64,000 bases of DNA, taken from contig NZ_BSTX01000008.1 of the NCBI RefSeq assembly GCF_030269765.1, positions 1 to 64,000 on the forward strand, in the 5' to 3' direction. Below the pieces are notes generated by a model that saw only the letters and a list, made by a program, of their open reading frames with translations, was not told the DNA's origin and searched no databases. The translations under genes and the position numbers were made by a program. Source of the stretch: Actinorhabdospora filicis. GTDB taxonomy: Bacteria > Actinomycetota > Actinomycetes > Mycobacteriales > Micromonosporaceae. Shown here piece by piece: positions 8,388 to 15,993 of the stretch (positions are counted from its first letter, which is position 1; each line of letters starts with the position of its first letter).

Positions 8388-9293
8388 CTAGACGCTCCGC
8401 TTGGGCGCCTTCGGCTGCTTGTGCCCCTGGATGGCGGCGACCATGTCCAGCACCTGCCTGGTCGCGGTCACGTCGTGCGCCCGGAAGACGCGGGCGCCGT
8501 GCCAGGCCGATACGGCGGTGGCGGCGAGGGTGCCGGGGAGGCGGCGATTGACGGGGAGGTCGAGGGTTTCGCCCACGAAGTCCTTGCGGGACAGGGCGAC
8601 CAGGACCGGCCAGCCGGTGGCGACGAGTTCGTCGAGGCGGCGGGTGAGCTCCAGGGAGTGCACCGTGGCCTTGCCGAAGTCGTGGGTGGGGTCGATGAGG
8701 ATGCCGTCGCGGCGGACGCCGGCGGCCAGCGCGCGTTCGGCGGCGCCGGCGAGCGCGTCGGCGACCTCGGTGACCACGTCCTCGTAGGTGACCTTCCCGG
8801 CGATGGTGCGGGGGGTCATGCCGCCGGTGTGGGAGCAGACGAGGCCCGCTCCGGCTTCGGCGGCCACCGACACGAGTTCGGGGTCGGCTCCGGCCCAGGT
8901 GTCGTTGATGAGGTCGGCGCCGGCCGCGGTGGCCTTCTCGGCGACCTCGGCGCGCCAGGTGTCGACGGAGATGACCAGCCGGGGGTGGCGCTGGCGGAGC
9001 TCGGCGATGAACGGGACGGTGCGCTGGATCTCTTCGTCGACGGACACCTCGTCGCCGGGTCCGGCTTTGACGCCGCCGATGTCGACGATGTCGGCGCCGT
9101 CGGCGACGGCCCGGTCGACGGCGGCGAGGGCGGCGTCGAAGGCGAAGTTGGCGCCCTTGTCGTAGAACGAGTCGGGGGTGCGGTTGACGATGACCATGAG
9201 CGCGAAGGAGCCGGGCCCGAAGGTCCGCGAGCCCAGTCGCAATGTGCCTTGGGGTGTGCCCGGTGAGTTGGGGGTCGGTGCGATTGCAGTCAT
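8388..9293 (-). CDS. folP2: FolP2-type dihydropteroate synthase homologue
   Basis: A 301-residue TIM-barrel protein of the pterin-binding/DHPS family. The first signature reads MVIVNRTPDSFYDKG rather than the canonical NVTPDSFSDGG, which is the variant I recall for mycobacterial FolP2. Further family marks are ADIVDIGGVKAGPG, ISVDTWRAEV, INDTWAG and DPTHDFGK. FolP2 of mycobacteria was reported not to replace DHPS, so folate activity should not be assumed. The ATG at 9293 is preferred over a TTG at 9302. The order LOG - folP2 - DivIVA - tag is conserved in actinobacteria; gpgS, present in mycobacteria at this spot, is absent here. Confidence 0.85.
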   Translation of the reverse strand: MTAIAPTPNSPGTPQGTLRLGSRTFGPGSFALMVIVNRTPDSFYDKGANFAFDAALAAVDRAVADGADIVDIGGVKAGPGDEVSVDEEIQRTVPFIAELRQRHPRLVISVDTWRAEVAEKATAAGADLINDTWAGADPELVSVAAEAGAGLVCSHTGGMTPRTIAGKVTYEDVVTEVADALAGAAERALAAGVRRDGILIDPTHDFGKATVHSLELTRRLDELVATGWPVLVALSRKDFVGETLDLPVNRRLPGTLAATAVSAWHGARVFRAHDVTATRQVLDMVAAIQGHKQPKAPKRSV

Positions 9294-9603
9294 GGAAGTC
9301 AATTGTCCTGGTATCGGGAAGTGTGGGGTGATGACGCTCCTGCGTCTGAGGGGTTCTCTCGGCTCTAGCGCCCGGCCGGGCCCGGGTCCGTCATGGAGCG
9401 TCCCTGCGCTCGACGGAAACGGGTCCGGATGGACGCGGCGGCGCTGACGGAGAAGCCGAGGCTCGCGGCGTACCGTTCTTCACGGTGTCTCAGCGCGGGT
9501 GTCGTCGCTTGCCGAGGAGTCCTCAGCGGAGAAGGAGTCACCCGCTGGTTAAGGGACACTCGGGGATCACCTCGCACGACCACGATGCTACTACCATGCA
9601 ACC
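9294..9603. other. Divergent intergenic region folP2 / DivIVA-domain gene
   Basis: About 310 bp between two divergent genes. It should hold both promoters. I see no gene with plausible codon pattern and no clear -35/-10 pair. Confidence 0.5.
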
Positions 9604-10191
9604 ATGAAAGGAGGGGCAGGAACAGCTCCTGCCGCCGCTCACATGGCTCAATTCCTGCTCCTGCTCGTCGTGGTCGTCATCGCCGCCGGACTGGTGTTCG
9701 GGGTGGTCGTCCTGGCCACCGGCAAGGACGACGGGCTGCGCCCGGTCACGCCCGACGGGGTGTCCATCGGGCTCCCGGCCGACCGGCCGCTGTCCGAAGA
9801 GGACGTCCTCACCGCCCGCTTCGACACCGGACCGCGTGGTTACCGCACCCGTCAGGTCGATGACGCCCTCGCGCGACTCGCTTACGACGTGGGCTTCAAG
9901 GACGAACTGATCAAGGTGCTGGTCTCGGAGGTCCAGGCCTTGCGGGACGGGCGCGAGGACGACGCCGAACAGCTGCGCCTGGCCCGCGCCAAGGCTATCG
10001 GTGAGGCCACAGTGGACACATCCGGGGCGCGACCGGACGCCTCCGGCGCGGCACTGCCGCTGGTCGGCGAGGTGCGTCCGGCCGAGGCGCCCGCGCCCGC
10101 CGGTGAAGAGGCCCCGGAGTCGGCGTGGACGGAGCCCGTCGAGGGCGCCCCCGCCGATGACGAGCCCGCGGCGAAGAAGGACGCCGAGTGA
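9604..10191 (+). CDS. DivIVA-domain membrane-anchored protein
   Basis: A membrane-anchored protein with one N-terminal helix (QFLLLLVVVVIAAGLVFGVVVLA) followed by a DivIVA-like domain: the segment FDTGPRGYRTRQVDDALARLAYDV is the characteristic DivIVA N-terminal motif. The C-terminal third is Ala/Pro/Glu-rich and disordered-looking. Translation may begin at ATG 9604 (195 aa) or at ATG 9643 (182 aa); the latter begins directly with the membrane helix. The gene corresponds in position to M. tuberculosis Rv1209. Its GTGA overlaps the tag start. A role at poles or septa of the cell envelope is inference from the domain. Confidence 0.82.
   Translation: MKGGAGTAPAAAHMAQFLLLLVVVVIAAGLVFGVVVLATGKDDGLRPVTPDGVSIGLPADRPLSEEDVLTARFDTGPRGYRTRQVDDALARLAYDVGFKDELIKVLVSEVQALRDGREDDAEQLRLARAKAIGEATVDTSGARPDASGAALPLVGEVRPAEAPAPAGEEAPESAWTEPVEGAPADDEPAAKKDAE
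9607..9645 (+). promoter_or_regulatory. Strong Shine-Dalgarno followed by a hairpin before ATG 9643
   Basis: AAAGGAGGG at 9607-9615 is the best ribosome-binding site near this gene but lies 28 nt before the ATG at 9643. A 6-bp stem GCAGGA / TCCTGC (9616-9621 and 9627-9632, 5-nt loop) sits exactly between. If the hairpin forms, the effective gap to ATG 9643 drops to about 11 nt. The alternative start, ATG 9604, has no Shine-Dalgarno. Confidence 0.5.
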
Positions 10192-10766
10192 GCGGTCTGG
10201 TCGCCGGCCCCGACGGCCTGCTCCGCTGCTCCTGGGGCGCCACCGCCGACGACTACCGCGCCTACCACGACGACGAGTGGGGACGCCCGCTGCGCGGCGA
10301 CGACGAGATGTTCGAACGAATGTGCCTGGAGGCGATGCAGTCCGGGCTGTCCTGGATCACCATCCTGCGCAAGCGCGAGAACTTCCGGGCCGCCTTCGAC
10401 GGGTTCGTCATCGACAAGGTCGCCGAGTACGGCCCCGACGACTACGAGCGCCTCATGGGCGACGCCGGGATCGTGCGCAACCGCGCCAAGATCGAGGCCG
10501 TCATGCACAACGCGAGGGTCGCCGCCGACATGGGCCCCGGGCTGTCGGACCTGCTGTGGTCCCACGCGCCCGAACCCCGGCCGCGCCCGCTCAGCATGGA
10601 CACCGTCCCCGCCGTCACCGACGAGTCGAAGGCCCTGGCCAAGGACCTCAAGAAGCGCGGCTTCAAGTTCATCGGCCCCACCACCGCCTACGCGCTCATG
10701 CAGGCCGTCGGCATGGTCGACGACCACGTCGAGGGCTGCTGCGTGATCCTCGGCGAGGACGAGTGA
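10188..10766 (+). CDS. tag: DNA-3-methyladenine glycosylase I (Tag)
   Basis: A 192-residue helix-hairpin-helix DNA glycosylase that excises 3-methyladenine. Recognisable segments are LRCSWGATADDYRAYHDDEWGRP at the N-terminus, MCLEAMQSGLSWITILRKRENFRAAF with the base pocket, and GFKFIGPTTAYALMQAVGMVDDHVEGC at the end. The N-terminal Cys and His plus the C-terminal His and Cys can form the zinc snap of the family. Its GTG overlaps the stop of the DivIVA-domain gene (GTGA), so the two are translationally coupled, as in M. tuberculosis Rv1209-Rv1210. Confidence 0.93.
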   Translation: MSGLVAGPDGLLRCSWGATADDYRAYHDDEWGRPLRGDDEMFERMCLEAMQSGLSWITILRKRENFRAAFDGFVIDKVAEYGPDDYERLMGDAGIVRNRAKIEAVMHNARVAADMGPGLSDLLWSHAPEPRPRPLSMDTVPAVTDESKALAKDLKKRGFKFIGPTTAYALMQAVGMVDDHVEGCCVILGEDE

Positions 10767-10821
10767 GGCTTGCCTAAGGGGTCCCGCCACGCCACGCCGG
10801 TGGCCATGATCTGATGGCCGT

Positions 10822-11331
10822 ATGGCGCACTGGCTGATCGTGGTGGACGACGCGGAGTACGAGCGCCAGCGCATGTACGCCGCCGACTCCGTGCCCCTCA
10901 CCGTCCCCGGGCCCGCCGAGGGCGACCTGGTGCTGCTCGCCGCCGACGGCGTCCTGTTCGGCGCCGGGACGGTCCGCCGGGGCCGCGTCGCCTACACCCA
11001 CCGGCTGCTGGACGAGCCGCCCGCGCTCGACGCCCCGGTCACCGGCGAGCTCGACGCCGCCGCCTGGACGGCGCTGCGCGCGCTCGTCCCCGACACCGCC
11101 GCCGTCACCGCGCCCCTGCGCGACTACCTGGTGAGCGTGCCGATCTCGGTGGAGGCCGCCTCACCGGCCGAGGCGGCGCGGCTGTACTGGGCCTACGTCC
11201 GCGAGCTGGGCCCGGCCGAGCTGCCGGCCTTCGTCTCGCCCTACGGCGACGAGCTGGAGATGCGCGCCTACGTCCTCGGCGAGGTCCACGAGATGGACCC
11301 CGAGGAGGAGGAGGACGAGGACGAGGAGTAG
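10822..11331 (+). CDS. Hypothetical protein with acidic tail
   Basis: A 169-residue soluble protein that I do not recognise. The N-terminal part (MAHWLIVVDDAEYERQR...VPGPAEGDLVLLAADGVLFGAGTVRRGRV) has short beta-strands reminiscent of EVE/PUA-like modules, but this is only a resemblance. It ends in an Asp/Glu run (EEEEDEDEE). It lies 55 bp after tag and may be co-transcribed. Confidence 0.6.
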   Translation: MAHWLIVVDDAEYERQRMYAADSVPLTVPGPAEGDLVLLAADGVLFGAGTVRRGRVAYTHRLLDEPPALDAPVTGELDAAAWTALRALVPDTAAVTAPLRDYLVSVPISVEAASPAEAARLYWAYVRELGPAELPAFVSPYGDELEMRAYVLGEVHEMDPEEEEDEDEE

Positions 11332-11359
11332 CGCCCCTCGCGTCCGGAGGGGCGCCGCC

Positions 11360-11554
11360 TCAGCTCTGCCGCAGGGTCAGCGAGGGAGCCGCCGTCGTCG
11401 CGCGAGAGGGAGAGACCTCGCGGGCGGGCGGCACCGGGCTGACCCGGCGCTCGATGGGACGACGCCAGTCGCCCGGCTCCCGGGAATCATGCCCGAAGAG
11501 TGCCCCGGCGACGGCGAGCAGGACGAAGAAGAGTCCGACGAAGACCAGTTCCAT
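11360..11554 (-). CDS. Small single-helix membrane protein
   Basis: A 64-residue protein: residues 2-20 (ELVFVGLFFVLLAVAGALF) form one membrane helix, followed by a polar Arg/Pro/Ser tail. The ATG at 11554 is supported by a GGAGG Shine-Dalgarno 6-7 nt upstream, better than the longer frame starting at 11617. It is divergent from the MocR-type regulator with only 74 bp between starts and so shares its control region. Function unknown. Confidence 0.6.
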   Translation of the reverse strand: MELVFVGLFFVLLAVAGALFGHDSREPGDWRRPIERRVSPVPPAREVSPSRATTAAPSLTLRQS

Positions 11555-11592
11555 GATTGCCTCCGGTTGCGCGTCAAGTCCAGTGTGGGCAC

Positions 11593-11611
11593 AATGGACC
11601 GGGAGTGGACT
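11593..11611 (+). promoter_or_regulatory. Candidate MocR/PdxR operator (two direct repeats)
   Basis: Two direct half-sites, AATGGACC (11593-11600) and AGTGGACT (11604-11611), are spaced 11 bp apart, one helical turn, just upstream of the regulator's Shine-Dalgarno. AGTGGNC-type direct repeats are the known pattern for PdxR/MocR regulators, so autoregulation and control of the divergent small membrane gene are plausible. Confidence 0.45.
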
Positions 11612-11628
11612 GGCCAAAGGAGAGAAAA

Positions 11629-13089
11629 GTGGACCGTTCCGAGATTCGCGAACTGCTCGGCGACTGGTCGGCCGGCGACGGCCCGCTCTACCAGCAGCTC
11701 ACCGAGCGTCTCCGCCGCGCCATCGCCGACGGCGACCTGACCGTCGGGCAGCGCCTGCCGTCCGAGCGCGCGCTCGCCGAGTCCCTGGCCGTCTCCCGCG
11801 CCACCGTCGTCACCGCCTACGAGGCCCTGCGGGCCGAGCGACTGGTCAGTTCCCGGCAGGGGAGTGGCACGGTCGTGGCCCGGTCCGCTTTGACCGATGT
11901 GGCCCGCCGCGCCGGGGACGGCCGGGTCAAGAACGGACAGGCCGGGATGATCTTCCAGCGGCTCCTGGACGGGCCCGGGCAGAAGCTCATCTCGCTCAGC
12001 TGCGCCGCCGACCCCGGCTCGCCATGGGTCGCCAAGGCCCTCGCCGAACTGGACCTGCCCGCGCTGCTGTCCAACCAGGGCTACCACCCGCGCGGCCTGC
12101 CCGAACTGCGGCAGGCCATCGCCGCCATGTACCGCGAGCAGGGGCTGCCCACCTCCGAGGACCAGATCCTGGTGACCACCGGCGCGCAGCAGGCCATCGG
12201 TCTCATCGCCCAGCTCTACGCCCGGCGCGGCAACACCGTCATCGCCGAGACGCCCGGCTGGCCCGGCAGCGTGGACATCTTCCGCGACGCCGGTACCGAC
12301 GTCGTCGGCGTCGACCTCGACGACGAGGGCATCGACCTCGCCGGGGTGCAGCGGGCCATAGAGCGCCACCAGCCCGCGCTGATCTACGTCATGCCCTCGT
12401 ACAACAACCCCACCGGCCTGGTCATGAGCGCCACCCGGCGCCGCCGCCTGGCCGAGCTGGCCACCCGCCACGACATCCCCGTGTGCGAGGACAACGCCTA
12501 CGACGGCTACTCGGCGGGCGCGGTCCCGCCGCCGGTGGCGGCCTTCGCGCCGCTCGCCGAGGTGCTGACCGTCGGCTCGCTGGGGAAGCTCGTGTGGGGC
12601 GGCCTGCGCATCGGCTGGGTGCGCGGTCCCGCCGGGATCGTCGACCGCCTGGCCCGCCGCAAGGCCCTCGCCGACCTGGGCAGCCCGCTGCTGGAGCAGG
12701 CGGTGGCCGCGCGGCTCGTCCCGGACCTGCCGGTCATCCGCCGCGAGCGGGCCGCCGAGGCCGGGGAGCAGCTGCGGGTGATGGAGGAGCTGCTGCGCGA
12801 GGAACTGCCCGAGTGGGAGTGGCGCACGCCCGACGGCGGCGGCTCCCTGTGGGTGCGCGTGCCGGGCGTGGACGCGCGCGTGTTCTCGCAGGTCGCGCTG
12901 CGGCACGGCGTGGAGGTCGTGCCCGGGACGGCGATGAGCACCGACGGGCGCTTCACCGACCGCATCCGGGTGCCCTTCACGTTCCCGGCGCAGACGATCG
13001 ACACGCTGGTGTGCCGGCTGGGCAGCGCGTGGCGGGAGGCGCGGCGGCACGGGGCTCCGGCGGCGATGCCGGAGCGGGTGATCGTCTAG
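11629..13089 (+). CDS. MocR/PdxR-type regulator (GntR HTH + aminotransferase domain)
   Basis: A 486-residue chimera. An N-terminal GntR winged helix (YQQLTERLRRAIADGDLTVGQRLPSERALAESLAVSRATVVTAYEAL) is joined to a fold-type I aminotransferase domain. That domain has the PLP-contact region VMPSYNNPTGLVMS, the Asp in CEDNAYDGYS, and the Schiff-base lysine in TVGSLGKLVWGGLRIGW. Such proteins sense PLP or amino acids. The GTG at 11629 is chosen because AAAGGAGAG lies just before it. The gene ends exactly at the left end of the insertion sequence: its TAG stop uses the first G of the IS. The target gene is not obvious. Confidence 0.85.
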   Translation: MDRSEIRELLGDWSAGDGPLYQQLTERLRRAIADGDLTVGQRLPSERALAESLAVSRATVVTAYEALRAERLVSSRQGSGTVVARSALTDVARRAGDGRVKNGQAGMIFQRLLDGPGQKLISLSCAADPGSPWVAKALAELDLPALLSNQGYHPRGLPELRQAIAAMYREQGLPTSEDQILVTTGAQQAIGLIAQLYARRGNTVIAETPGWPGSVDIFRDAGTDVVGVDLDDEGIDLAGVQRAIERHQPALIYVMPSYNNPTGLVMSATRRRRLAELATRHDIPVCEDNAYDGYSAGAVPPPVAAFAPLAEVLTVGSLGKLVWGGLRIGWVRGPAGIVDRLARRKALADLGSPLLEQAVAARLVPDLPVIRRERAAEAGEQLRVMEELLREELPEWEWRTPDGGGSLWVRVPGVDARVFSQVALRHGVEVVPGTAMSTDGRFTDRIRVPFTFPAQTIDTLVCRLGSAWREARRHGAPAAMPERVIV

Positions 13090-13110
13090 GGCGTGTCCTG
13101 TAGATCATGA

Positions 13111-13506
13111 GTGTGTGTCCACAATGGTCTGGTGGTGCGTCGTGGTGAGTTGACTGATAGCGCATGGTTGGTGATCGCGCCGTTGTTGCCGTCGCCTGCG
13201 GTACGTGGTGGTCGGTGGCGTGATCACCGTCAGGTGATCAACGGGATTCTCTGGAAGTTGCGGACGGGTGCTCCGTGGCGTGATCTGCCTGAACGTTTTG
13301 GGCCATGGAAGACCTGCCACGAGCGTCTTCGTCGGTGGACGGCGGATGGGACGTGGGAGAAGATCCTGGCAGCGGTGATCGTCCATGACGACGGGCGACC
13401 GGTCGAGTGGGTCATCAGTGTCGACTCATCGGTGGTGCGGGCGCATCAGCATGCGGCTGGTGCCCGCAAAAAAGGGGATCTACGTGGTCGTCGCCGCCCG
13501 CGCTGA
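13111..13506 (+). CDS. IS5-family transposase, upstream frame (OrfA part)
   Basis: The first 131 residues of the transposase, containing the DUF4096-like N-terminal region (LTDSAWLVIAPLLPS...GGRWRDHRQVINGILWKLRTGAPWRDLPERFGPW) and the first catalytic Asp in VISVDSSVVRAHQHAAG. In-frame starts are ATG 13111 or the GTG a few codons on. The frame reaches AAA AAA GGG at 13468-13476, where a -1 shift would join it to the second frame. Without the shift it ends in a basic tail lacking the rest of the catalytic core. Confidence 0.85.
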   Translation: MCVHNGLVVRRGELTDSAWLVIAPLLPSPAVRGGRWRDHRQVINGILWKLRTGAPWRDLPERFGPWKTCHERLRRWTADGTWEKILAAVIVHDDGRPVEWVISVDSSVVRAHQHAAGARKKGDLRGRRRPR

Positions 13507-13994
13507 CCGGCGAGGCGATCGGGCGGTCTCGGGGCGGCTTGTCCACGAAGATCCATTTGGCTGCTGACGGACGAGGGCGGCCGTTGTCGATCCTGATCAC
13601 GCCTGGTCAGGCAGGGGACAACCCGATGTTGTTCCCGGTCCTGGAGGCCATCGCGGTGGCCACCGGGAAACCCGGATGGCCACGCCGACGCCCCGACCTG
13701 CTCCTGGCAGATAAGGGCTACGCGCACGACTCCACCAGGCGTCGCCTGCGTCGGCGCGGGATCAAGCATGTGATCCCCGAACGGGCCGACACCATCGGCC
13801 GCCGCGTGCAGAAAGGTTCACGCGGCGGACGACCACCCGGCTTCGACCGGCAGGCCCATAAGCAACGCAACGTCGTCGAACGCTGCTTCAACCGGTTGAA
13901 ACAGTGGCGCGACCTGGCCACCCGCTACACCAAACGCGCCAGCATCTACCAGGCGAGTCTCACCATCGCCGCCATCATGATCTGGCTCCGATGA
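13407..13994 (+). CDS. IS5-family transposase, downstream frame (OrfB part)
   Basis: This frame supplies the rest of the DDE core: GEAIGRSRGGLSTKIHL, the second Asp in LLLADKGYAHDSTR and the Glu in RNVVERCFNRLKQWRDLATRYTK. It has no good start of its own and is best read as the continuation of the upstream frame after a -1 shift at the A6 run at 13468-13473. The fused product would be about 293 residues, the normal size for IS427-group transposases. Confidence 0.85.
   Translation: MGHQCRLIGGAGASACGWCPQKRGSTWSSPPALTGEAIGRSRGGLSTKIHLAADGRGRPLSILITPGQAGDNPMLFPVLEAIAVATGKPGWPRRRPDLLLADKGYAHDSTRRRLRRRGIKHVIPERADTIGRRVQKGSRGGRPPGFDRQAHKQRNVVERCFNRLKQWRDLATRYTKRASIYQASLTIAAIMIWLR
13468..13474 (+). 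promoter_or_regulatory. Probable -1 programmed frameshift site (A6G)
   Basis: A run of six A followed by four G is out of place in this GC-rich sequence and lies exactly where the two transposase frames overlap. Reading AAA AAA and slipping back one base gives the downstream frame (AGG GGA TCT). IS5-family elements of the IS427 group are known to use such slippery A-runs. Confidence 0.6.
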
Positions 13995-14012
13995 TCCACA
14001 GGACACGCCCTA

Positions 14013-14030
14013 GGGCGTGTCTTGTGGGTG
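14013..14030 (+). repeat. Third, unpaired IS-end copy next to the IS
   Basis: GGGCGTGTCTTGTGG directly after the right TA matches the IS inverted repeat (GGGCGTGTCCTGTGG) with one difference in the first 15 bases. No partner end or transposase follows it, so it looks like a relic end of a related element. Confidence 0.6.
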
Positions 14031-14164
14031 CGAGACGGTGTCGGCCGGGTTCGCTGAAGTGCGGTCGGCTCGTCGCAGCTCTGCAAAGATCCGCAGGACA
14101 GGTCCTGGGGGCCCGGGCCGGGCTCCAGGCGCGGGCGGGGCGTGACCGGCGGGTGAATGTTTCG

Positions 14165-14312
14165 CACCGGTTACGGACTATCCACAATGGGTGTGTTGTC
14201 CACAGGTGCCCGGCATCGGCCGTTTGGTGGACTCCGCACGGGCTCGGCTACGTTCGCCCCGAGGGGGCGGGCTTCGGGCCCCCGCCGAAGGAGAGTCCGC
14301 GCGAGCGGAAGG
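14165..14312. repeat. Dispersed intergenic repeat, copy A (with DnaA-box-like words)
   Basis: This roughly 145-bp stretch aligns almost without gaps to 19015-19164. Shared parts include GTTACG, a TCCACA word, a second TCCACAGG word 18 bp later, TTTGG, and a 38-bp core beginning GTTCGCCCC that continues through GGGGCGGGCT and GGGCCCCC to CCGAA. It contains TTGTCCACA (14196-14204), a perfect actinobacterial DnaA box, and CTATCCACA (14178-14186). The rest of the 14011-14396 gap shows no gene. Confidence 0.6.
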
Positions 14313-14396
14313 TGAGTCCGCGCGAGCGGCCCGCGGGGCGTGCGCCGGGCCGTCCGCGGGCTCACCCGCGTCCGGCCCGTCGGCGTCGTACCGGGG

Positions 14397-15182
14397 TCAG
14401 TGCCCCTCGAAGACGATCGGCCGCTTGTTCACGAAGCTCTCCACCGCGTTGCGGTGGTCGGCGGTGAAGCCGCAGCGGCTCTGCGCCTCGGCCTCCAGCT
14501 CCAGGGCCTCGGCGAAGGGGATGTGCCCGGAGGCGCCCAGGGTGCGCTTGATGTAGGCGAAGGCGTGGGTGGGGCCGGTGGCCAGCCGCTTCGCCAGCTC
14601 CAGGGCCTGCGGCAGGACCTGGTCGTCGTCCTCGGTGACGGTGCCGAGGAGGCCGATGCGGCTCGCCTCGTCCGCCTTGACCTTCGTGCCGAGCATGAGC
14701 ATCTCGGTGGCCTTGGCATGGCCGACGAGGCGGGGGAGGGTCTGGCTGGCGCCGGTGTCGGCGGACAGGCCGATGCCCGCGAAGGCCATCGAGAAGCTGG
14801 TGCCGGGACCGCCGACGCGGAAGTCGGCCAGCAGGGCCAGGGACGCCCCGGCGCCCGCGGCGGCGCCGCGCACGGCCGCCACGACCGGCTTGGGCATGGT
14901 CGCCAGGCTCTGCGCGATCGGGTTGTAGTGCTCGCGGACGGTGGCGAGGGGATCGCCGGTCTTGAGGTTCTCCACGTGCTCCTTGAGGTCCTGGCCGACG
15001 CAGAAGGCGCGCCCGGCGCCCGCCAGCACGATCGCGCGGCACGAGGCGTCCGTCGCCAGCGCGGCCAGCTCGTCGCGGAAGGCGACCTTGAGCTCGGTGG
15101 TGAGGGAGTTGAGGGTGTCGGGGCGGTTGAAGGTGAGGGTCACCACGCCCTCGGCGCGCTCGACGAGCAGGGAATCGGTCAC
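14397..15182 (-). CDS. Enoyl-CoA hydratase/isomerase, PaaG-like
   Basis: A 261-residue crotonase-fold protein. Oxyanion-hole segments are GAGRAFCVGQDLKE and VRGAAAGAGASLALLADF. The motif GLSADTGASQTLPRLVG carries the Asp used by PaaG-type 1,2-epoxyphenylacetyl-CoA isomerases rather than the Glu pair of hydratases. The next gene upstream on this strand is paaX, 13 bp away, which supports a phenylacetate-pathway role. The GTG at 15182 is preferred because AGGAG lies 10 nt before it; the GTG at 15191 abuts the Shine-Dalgarno. No other paa gene is visible. Confidence 0.8.
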   Translation of the reverse strand: MTDSLLVERAEGVVTLTFNRPDTLNSLTTELKVAFRDELAALATDASCRAIVLAGAGRAFCVGQDLKEHVENLKTGDPLATVREHYNPIAQSLATMPKPVVAAVRGAAAGAGASLALLADFRVGGPGTSFSMAFAGIGLSADTGASQTLPRLVGHAKATEMLMLGTKVKADEASRIGLLGTVTEDDDQVLPQALELAKRLATGPTHAFAYIKRTLGASGHIPFAEALELEAEAQSRCGFTADHRNAVESFVNKRPIVFEGH

Positions 15183-15195
15183 GTGAGGCACTCTC

Positions 15196-15984
15196 CTATG
15201 TCGTTTCTGTGAGCATACGGTCGACGTGCCGGTCGGCGGCGGGGCGAAGCCGGGCGGCCTGGGCGTCGAAGAAGGCGGCGGCGGCCGAACCGGCCCAGCC
15301 CGCGGGCAGCAGCGCGGCGGGCAGTTGCGGGTCGCGGAACAGGAACGCGCGGAAGGCGTGCACGAGCCGGAAACGCGCGGCGTAGGCGGCCTCGTCGCCC
15401 GACATCGGGCCGATCGCGGACACCACCGGCTCCAGCTCGTCGATGAACTTCTCGTAGGCGAGCCCGAGGTCGCGCAGGTCCCACGCGCGGGCCACCAGCG
15501 CGGTGGCGTCCCCGCCGTGGCGGGCGTGGAAGCGCTCGTGGGGGACCCCGGCCTCGGTGAGCAGCTGCCCGGCCTCCTCGGCCTGCCAGGGCGACAGCCA
15601 CGTCGAGCCGTCGCCGAGACGGCCGTAACCGAACAGCTGGAGTTGCGCGGCCATGCGTGCTCGGGCGGTGCGGTCGGTGGGCGGGGTCAGCACCAGCAGA
15701 TCGAAATGGCCGTCCCACTCGCGGCGGGCGGTGCGGTAGATGCGCGCGCCGGCCGAGTCCAGGCGGCGCACGGCCCGTCCGGTGAGGGCGTAACCGCGCT
15801 GACGGCCCAGGCGGACGGGGGTGAGCCAGTCCTGCCGCAGCATCCGCGAGACGGCGGTGCGCACGGCCGGCGCGGCGATGCCCAGGGGTGCGAGCAACCG
15901 CACGAGGGCGGCGATCGGCGCGGCGCCACCGCGATTTCGCAGGTGGTCGCCGTACAGATCAAATAGGGCGGAGCGGGCTCGCAC
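15196..15984 (-). CDS. paaX: PaaX-family transcriptional repressor
   Basis: A 262-residue repressor of phenylacetate degradation; family members release DNA on binding phenylacetyl-CoA. The N-terminal winged helix (ALVRLLAPLGIAAPAVRTAVSRMLRQDWL...GRQRGYALT) and the C-terminal PaaX_C region (LGLAYEKFIDELEPV, FRLVHAFRAFLFRDPQLPAALLPAGWAG) are both present. It starts with GTG at 15984 and is followed by the paaG-like gene in the same operon. Palindromes directly upstream are likely its own operators. Confidence 0.88.
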   Translation of the reverse strand: MRARSALFDLYGDHLRNRGGAAPIAALVRLLAPLGIAAPAVRTAVSRMLRQDWLTPVRLGRQRGYALTGRAVRRLDSAGARIYRTARREWDGHFDLLVLTPPTDRTARARMAAQLQLFGYGRLGDGSTWLSPWQAEEAGQLLTEAGVPHERFHARHGGDATALVARAWDLRDLGLAYEKFIDELEPVVSAIGPMSGDEAAYAARFRLVHAFRAFLFRDPQLPAALLPAGWAGSAAAAFFDAQAARLRPAADRHVDRMLTETT

Positions 15985-15993
15985 GGCAGACCA

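Larger units (their letters stand above)
13089..14010 (+). mobile_element. IS5-family (IS427-like) insertion sequence, complete
   Basis: A 922-bp element. Its ends are 20-bp terminal inverted repeats beginning GGGCGTGTCCTGT with one mismatch between left (13089-13108) and right (13991-14010). TA lies on both sides (13087-13088 and 14011-14012), consistent with insertion into a CTAG-type target. It encodes one transposase in two frames, with all three DDE residues present. It lies between the MocR regulator and the paaX-paaG pair. Confidence 0.9.
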
